In this document: one piece after another, positions 24,811 to 34,620 of the stretch | Layout: each line of letters opens with the position of its first letter | Position numbering within the stretch: the first letter of the stretch is position 1 | From: [Phialemoniopsis] sp. UDSM-2020 | Taxonomy: Eukaryota; Ascomycota; Sordariomycetes; Thyridiales; Thyridiaceae | Direction of reading: 5' to 3' | Assembly (NCBI GenBank): GCA_018873225.1 | Contig: JAEILZ010000002.1 | Span: forward strand, 992,001-1,056,000 | Length of the DNA: 64,000 nt | Program-made: the position numbers and the translations under genes | The notes under the pieces: model-generated | Told to the model about the DNA's origin: nothing | What the model saw: only the letters and a program-made list of their open reading frames with translations | Database searches by the model: none

Positions 24811-25652
24811 GACATTTGCACGTCGCGTTAGTTTGTGCGAGAGAGAAGAGAGGATAGAGTAGAGTTATTCTTACGGTGTTTGAAGGCAAGCGGTGCTCTG
24901 CGTGTGGGGTGGACAGACTGATGGAGCTTGGTCCGGTTATCAAAGTGACACGAACCTTTTAATTACTTGGATTGAGACTGCAAGTTTGTTTGCCAGCGAA
25001 ATAAAGAGGTGTGGATCGTGCTGAAACGCAGAAGGCGGCGGTCTGCACAGCGGCGAAGCACAAGAACAGCTGGAAGGGCCATGGAGAGCAAACAGCCACG
25101 CCGGCAAACAAAGAAGTGGCGGGGCACAAATTCCCTCAATAATTTAAAATCAGAGGTTGTCAAATATTTTGCTTTCGATAAGGGGATATGGTGGAATTTG
25201 GAGCAAAAAGGTATTTCATCATGCGTAAACTGGTATTGCATGTTTATCCAGGACATCATTGGCATCGTCGTTGAAATGGACAGCAGCAAGACAAGCAAGA
25301 CCTCACGATGAGGTCGACCCTGCGCCGAATGAATCGATATTGGTCGCCTTCTCATGTGCATGCATATTAGGCCTCGGGCTCGTACGACAGTATGTTCGTC
25401 AGTCTAAGTCTGTTTCAAGAACCACTCGCTGTACTGGGTACGGAAACATAATGATTGGAGTAATAAATCATGAGCCATTATTAATAAGTCGGGCTGGAAT
25501 AAAGATTTTGCGCCATTTGCTGAGGATGGCCCCTTTATGGTCTGTTGTGTGGTGGTGACTGTGGTGGTGACTGTGGTGGGCCGCGTGAATCACAACCACC
25601 CTTTGATTCTAAGGTGAATGGCCAACAATAGAAAGCTTCTAGTTCTTTCTTG

Positions 25653-25721
25653 TGGCAGAATTCCCACAAAGGAAATCCTGGAGCCTGCAAACTTTACACC
25701 GCCTTTGGCTCCCTATTTAAA
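25653..25721 (+). promoter_or_regulatory. Shared family promoter core, copy 1
   Basis: GGCAGAATTCCC, then GAGCCTGCAAAC, ACCGCCTTTGG and a TATTTAAAG box, upstream of M2. The same ordered blocks lie upstream of the genes at 31531, 34621 and 47921. A pyrimidine-rich 5' UTR follows. Confidence 0.7.
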
Positions 25722-25941
25722 GGCCTCCTCCCTCCTTCTCCCCTTCTCGCTTTCATCTCTCACACACAACCACCCACCACCCACCCACCTCAAAAGAGTT
25801 TCCGTCTCTGGGGTGCCTCCTACCTTCTGCCATTTCCTCCTCTCTCAAAAGATCATCACTGTCACCGTCCTTCTTCTTTGTCTTTTTCCCATCCTCCATC
25901 TCGCCAACCAAACCCAGCCGATCTCGTCTCCAAATTCCATC

Positions 25942-27089
25942 ATGACTCGAGACAAGAAGCGACGCCGAACGGAGTCTGAGGACTCGGTGAGAGATGGCCA
26001 GGTAAGCAATTCTTTCCAGAATTCTCTGTTGTCACACCAAGCCTGTCAAGGGAGCGGTACTCCGAGACATCAAGTCGTGTTCACACGCGGCTTGGTTGGT
26101 GCCCTCTGCTCTGCTTGCGACTGTTCCAACTTGCGAGTGCTCAACACGCAAAACTCCGGTGATACGGAGGCTGGACTTTTGCTCGCAGTTTGGCTCGTGT
26201 GGTCTAGTTGGCTCCCTGCATTCTTTACCTTTGAGAGATGGTGCTGGACGCATTTCCATGTCCCTTAACCCCTCAACCAAAGAAGCGGCATTGAGAAGCT
26301 CGGCTGCCAGTTTCGGTCTCGGCAACGGGCTGGTGGTAGGCGATATGTGTATATTCTGAATATGGCTCCGATCACCTTCGTGGTGTGCCGATACGCGAAA
26401 CCGTTCAGTCTGCCAGGCCTCGCGGGGTTCTTCTCTTTATTGCTGCCCTTCGGGTCCTGCATCGAGCCAACTATTCGTCCATCTTTTCTCTTTTTTTTTT
26501 GCAGCTTACCAGTGAGGTTTTCCCCGCTGACTGAGTGCAGGTTTCTCTAGGTACGAACGCTAGACAGTACGTCAACCCCGGCCCGGCCCGTCCTCGCCCA
26601 ACGCCTCGAGCTTCCGAGATCATGCCTGTGTCCAACAACCACCCGAACCCTCCTGCCGAATAGGGTCGCGCAGGAGTTTCGCAGGGCGGTAATAACATGG
26701 GCGTGACCCAAGCTCCTCCTGCGCCTCAGGGCCAGTACATGCAGAAGGTAAGCATTCTGCGTTGACTTCAAGAAGTTGCAACACTAACGTCAGGTGCACT
26801 GGAACAGCATCGCCGAGGAAACCAAGCACGCGGACATAATCTCGCGAAGGCATTCAGGAACCTCAACGACGAGGTCAAGACATTGAAAGAAGAGGTCGCC
26901 ACCCAGGCTGGAGAGCTCGCGACTTTGCGACAGACAAACGAGGATCAATTCAGAGCACTGAGTGCCACCATGCGCACCTTGCAGCTTGCTAGAGGTCAGG
27001 AGCCCACTGTGGGCATCGAGGGCCCCAACGAGAATGCTCCCGCCCCGCTCAAGCGCGCGGGAGTCGTGGCTAAGGCCAAGAAGAACTAG
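25942..27089 (+). CDS. Family member M2: basic N-terminus, in-frame UAG, coiled-coil C-terminus
   Basis: Three exons: 25942-26001 (20 codons, MTRDKKRRRTESEDS, NLS-like), 26541-26747 and 26808-27089. The first intron is 539 bp; the second is 60 bp, and its real acceptor is the second AG after the ACTAAC branch site, since only that keeps frame. The middle exon is Pro/Asn-rich and contains a TAG at 26661-26663. Reading continues in frame through GRAGVSQGGNNMGVTQ into a coiled coil (FRNLNDEVKTLKEEVATQ, ELATLRQTNEDQFRAL) and a basic end (KRAGVVAKAKKN). The TAG is in a 6-nt loop closed by ten base pairs with one bulge (26650-26676). Truncated product about 60 residues, full frame about 181. Function unknown. 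A loss-of-function CAG-to-TAG change is the alternative reading. Confidence 0.65.
26002..26540 (+). other. Long first intron of M2 with two conserved elements
   Basis: Contains ACTCCGGTGATACGGAGG at 26153-26170, able to form a CTCCG/CGGAG hairpin and shared with the introns at 31786 and, with changes, 34939 and 48181. It ends with a T-run and the family 3' element (26505-26540: CTTACCAGTGAGG ... GCTGACTGAG ... CAG). Confidence 0.65.
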
Positions 27090-27763
27090 GTGCGCGCCTG
27101 GCAAAGAAATTTCGTCAAAGTCAAGTCCATAGATCTCCGCTCCGTAGCAGAGAAGTAAAAACATGACCAAGCTTGCCGAGCATAGATTAGCATGATTTCT
27201 TATAAATGATCACATGTTTCAAGATGCTTTGCTATGCAATATACTGTTGACCTATGCCAGTGAGCGTCCTGGTCTGTATTTGACAAGACCTCATCCTTCC
27301 TCAGCGGTAGAGAGTAGCTTGGTCCTGACATACCACCGATCGGATTTGTTGATTCATCTCGGACTTGAGAATGTACTCGTCTCATTAAACTTCTCAAAAT
27401 GACACGACGGGCAACTTTTCGAGAATTGCACAGGGTTGATCTTGCTTGTCCACTGCACTGACAGCAATCTACAGCCTCGCCGTCAACCCTGGCATCCGGA
27501 GTGGGGCAACTGAAGCTTTCCCAAATGGGCAATTGGCACGAGCAAAAATTCCCAAGATAAATCCGTGCTAAGTCCAGCAATTACCGAGATCCTGTCCATA
27601 AAGAATCCATTGAATAAAGAAGGAAAACTCGTTGGTCACTGTTTGCGATCCTCTTTGTTTTTACAAACTGTCTTTCTTTCTTCGCGCTGCTTTTGGTTTG
27701 TGCAGACGACAGTCTCCTTTGTCAACTCTCCTCCAGTCGCACCTTGGCGAGTAGGTCAGCACA
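27090..27763. other. Intergenic region, about 0.7 kb
   Basis: 3' flank of M2 and promoter of the DHA2 transporter. No other feature was recognised. Confidence 0.45.
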
Positions 27764-29789
27764 ATGACAGACCAAAAGATCATCACAGAACCTGAGACAG
27801 GAGAACGCGTTGCGGACAACAAAGAAGATGTGACGCCCACCGCCAATGTGGTCTACCCGTCCCGGTTCAATCGCAGCATCATTGTGCTGAGTCTGATGCT
27901 TGCTACGTTTCTCGTAGGCTGCTTTGTCTGCTCCGCTTTTGCCTTTATGCTGACTGCCGCGATGCTACCAGATCGCCCTGGACATGGTAAGATCCAAAGC
28001 TCATTGTCATGTCGCGCCCCTGATCTGACTTCGGGAACAGAGTATCATCGGCACTGCGATCCCGAGGATCACGACCGACTTCAATAGCATGGCGGACGCG
28101 GGCTGGTACGGCAGGTATGTCACCTACTCACACCCAGCAATTTCTCTCCCAAGCTAATGATTCGTCTCTTCCACAGCGCCTTCTTCCTCACCCTGGCCAC
28201 CTTTGTCTCGGCGTGGGGTAAGGCCTACAAGTACTTCTCCCTACGAATCGTCTACATCGCGGCCATATTCATCTTCGAAGTCGGCAGCCTGGTCTGCGCC
28301 GTCGCCCCGAACAGCATCGCCCTTATCATCGGGCGTGCCGTCCAGGGCATCGGCGCGGCGGGTGTGGCGAACGGCGGCTACACCATCACGGCATTTGTCG
28401 TCCCGCCCGCGGTCCAGCCTACGGTCGTCGGCCTTATGGGCTCCGTCTTCACCGTGGCGAGCATCGCGGGCCCGTTGCTGGGAGGAGCATTCACGTCGGG
28501 CGTGTCTTGGCGGTGGTGCTTCTACATCAACCTTCCTATCGGAGGCGTCACCATGGGCTGCATGCTCTTCTTCTTCAGGACCCCGGCTCACGCAAAGTCA
28601 GGACACGGCACGCCCATTCGAGACGTCCTCATCAACTTCGACCCCATAGGCTCGGTGCTGATGTTCTCGGGCGTGCTGTGTTTCTTTCTTGCCCTGCAAT
28701 GGGGAGGCGTGGCCAAGCCGTGGAGCTCGGCAGACGTGATCGGCCTGTTGGTCGGCTGTGTGGTTCTTCTTGGGCTGTTCACGGTGAACGAGTGGTATCA
28801 AGGGGATCGCGCCTTGATTGTCTTTCGCATACTGCGCTCGAGATCCATCGGCGCATGTTCCGGCTTCATCTTCTTGTTCGTGATCAACTCAAAATCCTTT
28901 GTCACACTAGCATACGCTAATCAATCTTACCGGCAAACAGCCTCAATGCCGCGAACATCGCGCTTCAGTACAACCTGCCCATCTACTTCCAGGCCATACA
29001 GGGCGATACACCCGTGCAAAGCGGCATCAAGATGATACCTTCGATTCTCTCAACTGGTAAGATTAGGTCTCCCTGGACATGTCCCGCCCAGACAAGCTCG
29101 CTAACACTCGGGTGTCAAAGCCCTTGCTACCATGATCGCCTCGGTCAGCATGGGCAAGCTGCAATTCTTCCAACCATTCCTGCTGGCCGCGGGTGCCATC
29201 GGCACCATCGGCGTCGGGCTGATCTACACCTTCGGTCTCGACGTGGGCCTCGGTCCCATCATCGGCTACCAGATATTGTATGGCGTTGGCTGTGGCCTCG
29301 GAGTCCAGACGCCCAACCTCGTCGCCACCGTGACGAGTCCCGCAGAAGACGTGTCAATCGCCGTCTCGACAGTTTCGTGTATGTCTTCCCTCCCGCTCTT
29401 CCCACAGGTTCTCAACGGGATCAGGCTAACTTCTAGAACCGGGTTCTGCAGTCTTCATGCTCCTTGCCGGCGGCTGGGGAGTAGCCGTGACCGATTCCAT
29501 CTTGAACAACTTGCTCATCAAGAAGCTCCCCCAGTATGTCGAGGGGATCGACCCAGGGGCTGTTCTGAGCGTTGGTGCCGCTGGAATCAAAGACGTGTTT
29601 CAAGGAGAGACACTGGAGGGTGTTCAGCGTGCCTATCTGGATGGACTACACGGCGGCTGGGCCCTGGGCACGGCCGCTTTTGGAGTTACCCTCCTCTGTG
29701 CTTTGATACCCAAGTGGACTGGTAGGCTTGTATCTGCTGCAAAGATACGGCAAGAAAGACCGAGCGATGCAGTAGTGATATCGGCCTGA
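27764..29789 (+). CDS. MFS transporter, DHA2 (14-TM) efflux type, 549 aa
   Basis: Plasma-membrane drug or toxin:H+ antiporter of the 14-TM type. Exons are 27764-27913, 27972-27986, 28041-28114, 28177-28875, 28941-29056, 29121-29378 and 29452-29789. The second is a 15-nt micro-exon coding IALDM of the conserved TM1 motif LATFLIALDMSIIGTAIP. Motif A region is SAWGKAYKYFSLR, TM4 has GRAVQGIGAAGVANGG, and motif C in TM5 is AGPLLGGAFTSGVSWRWCFYINLP. The second half contains QYNLPIYFQAIQGDTPVQSG. The family includes HC-toxin, aflatoxin and multidrug exporters. The intron starting at 28876 has an unusual GTTCGT donor, so that boundary is less sure. The gene lies in the middle of the UAG-family cluster without any biosynthetic neighbour. 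Confidence 0.88.
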
Positions 29790-30113
29790 TTGCAGCTCGG
29801 TCGGCTGTCCTTCTCTACTCGTTGAACATACGTATATGTACATTAATAAACACCGTCTCCACTCAGTCCTTGCGAAAGTTCAACATGAAATCGCATGACT
29901 TATGCCAAAATGAACCAACGATCGATCAGGGAGGGGGAGCAGGTGCAACGCCTTAGCTTGGGATTCATAAATGTTCATCTGAACCAATTCAATTACTGTC
30001 CACCATGGAGTCGCTCCTTTCCTAGCCGCGCCAAATCAACTTCGATTGTCAAGTTGCATGAGCGCTAGTCAGCGGGAGACCTAGGTCTAATCCACGTAGC
30101 TGACGCTACCTTA

Positions 30114-30724
30114 CTATTCTTCCATTGTCTGGCCCACACACAGCCCTTTCAAAGTCTCCTCCGCCTTCCCAAAGAGTTTCTTCTCCAGACGCTCGATCCT
30201 AGTAATCATGGGACGAATGAGATCCCACTCATCGTCGTATGCCCTCAAGGCATTCCGCTGCCAGATGTCAACCGAGTTCATGAAGCCGTTGAGCTTATGG
30301 TTCAGCTGCGCTACTTGGCTTCTCATTTCCTGAAGTCTCGGGTTGTCAGTACACGATAGGAGTTAAAAGATTTCCGAGTGAGACGACGTACCTTTCGATC
30401 TCGTCGAGCGGTGTCCCGATATGCCTGCCATGCCTGAGAGTTGGGCTTCTTCTGTGCCTTCGCTCCGCTAGGCTGAGGATGCTTTATGGACTTCTGCGGA
30501 TTGACAACCCGAGGTCGTTTGAACGGCGTGGGCTGTTTGTTATCGGACCGTGGCCCGGTCTTTCCTTTCTGTTGGGAGGTGATTAGCAAGGCATGAGTGA
30601 CGATAAATGAGCCCAAGCAGTGAAAATAAATGCGGGAAGAGGTCGTGAAATGCCTTACCTGGGTGTTATGAGCCTTGGAAGGACTCTTCTTCTTGATTCT
30701 GTTTCGCTTTCCACGAGCAGCCAT
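30114..30724 (-). CDS. Small basic/coiled-coil protein, 152 aa (related member R2, no internal stop)
   Basis: Three phase-0 exons: 30724-30659 (MAARGKRNRIKKKSPSK, strongly basic), 30568-30392 and 30329-30114. It follows the family plan but with a short first intron (90 bp) and no in-frame stop. The middle exon is Lys/Pro-rich and disordered. The last exon begins EMRSQVAQLNHKLNG, directly comparable with the EMLKRFRELHAK start of the gene at 46598-47287, and forms amphipathic helices (ITRIERLEKKLFGKAEE). The NLS-like start suggests the nucleus. Function unknown. It is divergent from M3, about 0.8 kb away. Confidence 0.7.
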
Positions 30725-31018
30725 GATGATCTGTACTCGCGATGGTATCAAGCTTGCGTTTGCTGAAACCCTGCTAGGGGTTGGGGTTTAAACGGTGCCG
30801 GAAAAAAGAACAAAGAAGATCTCTCCCGACCTAGTGCCCCAAGCTGGGTAGGTGGCTTTTTTGGTGTCTGTCTTTGTCGTTGAGTTACAACAGGATAGCG
30901 CAGCAACGCCTTCTTTGTTGTGTATTCCGCGAATAGACTTCTTTCTCGTCCACTTTGAAAGACCCTTTTGTTGATTCAGAATCTGGGTGTTTGGTTTCAT
31001 TTTTGTGGGAGAAAGCTC

Positions 31019-31265
31019 GGACCACTCGCTCGTTTCTTTGTTCAAGTTCTCAATGTCTCGCTGCTCACTTCACCAACTGCCAAGGCGGGATCATCCTTTG
31101 TCTTCCCCATTCACCTCATCTGATCCTTCATCTTCGCAAACCTAACAACGCATTTCTAGGCAAAGTACCTCAAAGCATTGAGTTCAATCCAGCGGCAGAA
31201 TATCCCAAAAGAGAGAAATAGACGAGCCTGCAAATCCCGTCATCGCCTTTGGGTGGTACATAAAC
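31019..31265 (+). promoter_or_regulatory. Shared family promoter, copy 2
   Basis: The core at 31194-31250 has GGCAGAAT, GACGAGCCTGCAAAT, CCGTCATCGCCTTTG, then the TATA-like ACATAAAC. An upstream block GACCACTCGCTCGTTTC at about 31020 matches GACCACTCGGTCGTTTC before the gene at 34621, so similarity extends some 200 bp. Confidence 0.7.
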
Positions 31266-31530
31266 CTCCCTCTCCCACCAAATTTTCAACTTCTCTCTCT
31301 TCCTCATCAAGTTCAAAGTCCTCGACAACCCACCACCAACACCACCGGACTTTTCCTCCTCCTGCCTTTCCCTCCTCGTATATTTGACCGGGGAAATCTA
31401 GTAAGTCGTCGATCTGCTTGTTTCTTCACCTCGCTATCTACATATGCAAGAGCACTTCACATTACCTCCGGAGTTTGTTCAACGAATTCATCCCTAGATC
31501 GAAGCTAACAAGGTCGTTTCCAGGTTCACG

Positions 31531-32833
31531 ATGGACCAGCTCCGGAAAAGGTTGAAGCAGGCGCTTGTCATTCGTCCAAATGCCGAGTCGATCGATAGCC
31601 TGGAACAGGTAGGCCACTCTCCAGATCCCCATATCTCTTGAGTGCTCAGAGCATCGCACTATGCGATGCAGACTTGGCCCGTGAAACGGCTGGCATGGCA
31701 AGAAGTTCAGTTGCGGTCACACGTTCTGGATTATGCCAGCCAATCTGCGCTGGGTGTCCTATATGCGAGTTCCTTCGACACGCAAACTCCGGTGATACGG
31801 AGGTGGGATAACTCAAAACAGTTGGGCTCTTGTCGCCTTCATCGCGATCATTTCTCTGCATGGCAACCCAAAGCAACCGTAGTAAGAAACTCTATCGAGG
31901 AGCCCGGCCTGACGCCCTCTCTTGCTGGGGCCGAATGTGCATCTCAAGGTATAGGCTGAGAAACGGTACTGTAACTCGTGGTATTCGGCTGGAACCACTC
32001 AGACTGCCGTATGCAACGGGGTACTCCTTTGTGGTTTTGGGCATGTTACAGATTTGAGATACGCATGAAGTTCTTTTTTTTTTCTTGGACGGCTCAGCCG
32101 TGCACAGCTTACCGGTGAGGTTTCCCCCCCGCTGACTGAGAACAGGATCAACCGGAAGCACTCCCCCAGCCAACGCCTACAACAACATCTACAGACACAA
32201 CCATGACATCATTGCCAGGAGCAATGATGACCAGACCCTATGCACTGCGATCTCCGGACTTAGAATGCTTCATACCGTCGTCCCCCACCTTCTGCCCTGG
32301 CTCCCCCATGTTCTCGCCGGAAACTCCCACGATCTCCACATCCAGGATTCCTTGGCCAGAGTACAACACTACTAGTTGGAAAACCTCTTCAACCCGATCG
32401 TCGCGTTTCAGCCGTTTCGATTGTGGCTAGCAACCACCGAATCCGGCCAACGGTGTCAATGAAGACACCCGCTATGCCGCATTCTCCTCGCCCCAGCCAC
32501 AGAAGTATGGCAGCGTAAGTGTGCTTAGAGAGAGCAACCTTCACCTGAAAATCGTGCTTGACTGATCAAAAGTCTTAGCGACCAATGTATAGAGTCACCA
32601 CGGTGGAGGAGCTGCAAAAGGAGTTCGAGGACAAGTTGCAGTGCTCGGAATGGGAGAGGCAGCGGTCGCACGGGGAGCTGGAGCAGAGATACAGGGACCT
32701 GAAAAAGGACAGCAACGATACGAAAGAGGCGCTCCGGAGTCTGGACGCCGAGGTCAGGCGCATGGCGGACGCGCTGAACCACCCCCATGCGCTGCCTGGA
32801 GCGAAGCGCGCTCGTGGCTATCTTGACGGCTGA
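31531..32833 (+). CDS. Family member M3: in-frame UAG, coiled-coil C-terminus
   Basis: Three phase-0 exons: 31531-31608 (MDQLRKRLKQALVIRP), 32146-32514 and 32579-32833. A 5'-UTR intron appears to end at CCAG just before TTCACGATG, as in M4. The middle exon is Ser/Pro/Thr-rich (SPTFCPGSPMFSPETPT) and contains a TAG at 32428-32430. The frame then continues (QPPNPANGVNEDTRYAAF) to the last exon, a charged coiled coil (VEELQKEFEDKLQCSEWER, LEQRYRDLKKDSNDTKEALR). Truncated product 120 residues, full frame about 233. The TAG is in a 7-nt loop closed by GTGG/CCAC. First intron (537 bp) and promoter are shared with M4 and others. Function unknown. Confidence 0.68.
31609..32145 (+). other. Long first intron of M3 with conserved hairpin and 3' element
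   Basis: Starts like the M4 intron (CACTCTCCAGAT ... TTGAGTGCTC). It carries ACTCCGGTGATACGGAGG at 31786-31803, a TTTGAGATACGCATGAA block at about 32053 also present in M4 (about 35290), a T-run, and the family 3' element at 32107-32145. Confidence 0.65.
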
Positions 32834-34089
32834 GGAAGGTCGGGTACCGGCGGAACACACGAGAAACCCGTGCCAACACTTTGCACTTGTAGAACTGCCG
32901 ATGATAGCGAGGGACTGTCGGTAAAGTTCTCCTCCAGGCATCATCTTTTTATGCTCGGCATATAGAGTTTGCCCTTTCCCGAGGAGTTTATTCAAGTATC
33001 GAGCTCAGCGGCCATGCATATCGCATGGGAGAGACATCGCGGTGAAATGATCAAGGAGATGAAAAGCATCCATATACCATAAGGTTTGCCGTTTTGCCCT
33101 TTTGGAAATGATTGCATTGTACCATTTGGTCGACTGACTGTGGGTCGGACTGACCGTGCTGCTGTCAAAAATGTTTGACTCAACCACGCGGCAGAGGATG
33201 GCGGGAGCGAATAAGCTAAAGAATTTCAATACTAGATAGTAATGCGCCATAATTGCTCTTTGAAAAGAATGGCTCAATAGTAACTTTCATCCTTCCTCGT
33301 TATTCTACGTTCCCGTTACGTAGGTTTTATTTGCTTAATCGTACCCTCGATGTGTCCTGCCAGTTGGCCGACTGGGCGGTGTGATGGCCATAGGCGTGGA
33401 AACCTTTTTCTCTACTCGATAGACTCTGGATTCGGCTGATCAAGGTCACAATTAATTTTCAAGCGGAAACCCAGAGCACTTTCGTGCCATTGAGGGACTT
33501 CCGAAATAAAACCTTCTCAATTTGCGATGAACCTCATGAAACCACCGTTTCAATTTTAGACATCTAGATATAAATATGTGAGCAAATGCGGAAGCGCCGT
33601 GAGGTAGTGATATAACTAGCGGTCACGGCGAGCAACCTCCATGTGCACACGACGGCTGTTCATGTTGGGTACGTATGCACATCGGAACTTCCCTCTGATT
33701 TCCAAGTGCCTTACTTGCGCCGCATCAAAACATAATCTGGAGTCACCATCAACATCCGCTTGGATGTGATCGCAGGAGGGGCAGACTATGTCTCCAGCTC
33801 AACCCACATCTAGAATTGGCGGTTTGTGATCGGAGGCAAATCTTTCTTGCTTCGTTTTTCCTTTCCACGAGAGACCATGGCGGCATAACTTTGTGGCTGA
33901 CGACTAATGCAACTCTGATACAAATGATCTTGGATTTTGGTATGCAGCAGTCCGCTCAGAGGTGTAACAGAGAAGGCCAGTAAGGGAACATTGGTCTGGC
34001 TGCTTCAGTCGGGCGGAACTAGCAATGGCACTTCATATGAGAATCCCAGGCTCTTGTCATGCTGATGCCTGAGGATTTATAGACGCTTA
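32834..34089. other. Intergenic region, about 1.25 kb
   Basis: Between M3 and the promoter of M4. Short frames only; no supported gene. Confidence 0.45.
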
Positions 34090-34320
34090 GACCACTCGGT
34101 CGTTTCCCGACGCCCTGGTGCCAACTCACCCACTCACCAGTCGGCTCCACACTTCGATGACTTCGTTCTCACTTCACACCTCACTTCATCCGACTCAATA
34201 AGCTCGACCATCTTCTTGCAGCTCGAAGCTTCTGGTGAATTCTACGGGCAGAATTTCCGAAAAGGGTAATTCAGGCGAGCCTGCAAACGCCGTCACCGCC
34301 TTTCTCATCACTATTTAAAT
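34090..34320 (+). promoter_or_regulatory. Shared family promoter, copy 3
   Basis: Upstream block GACCACTCGGTCGTTTC at 34090. Core at 34246-34303 with GGCAGAATTTCC, GGCGAGCCTGCAAAC and CGTCACCGCCTTT. TATTTAAAT box at 34312-34320. Confidence 0.72.
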
Positions 34321-34620
34321 CCTCTTCCCCCTCCCCTCCACCCACCTTCCTCCTCCTCCCAACAACCTCGACCAGGTGTTCCGCAGTCCTCCCCTCGCCG
34401 CCAACAAGGACTGCCTCTTCCTCACCTACTTCTTCCTGTCCTTCTTCCCAGTTGCTTCTTCTTGAACATCTAGTAAGTCATTTACCCGACTGTCTCCTCG
34501 CGCCACCTTTCCCCACCCGCCTCACTTCCTCGCTCCCTCACTTTCAGTTTGTGCCCACTCCAAAAGATCATCTCTTTTTTTTCAACGTCAGAGTTAACAA
34601 TATTCTCTGTCAGGGTCACG

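Noticed and set aside
26501..26540. A 7-nt micro-exon (CTTACCA) between an upstream GCAG acceptor and the GTGAGG donor in the conserved 3' element
   Set aside because: The resulting last intron would be only about 30 nt, too short for fungal splicing, and the upstream acceptor is not kept in all copies.
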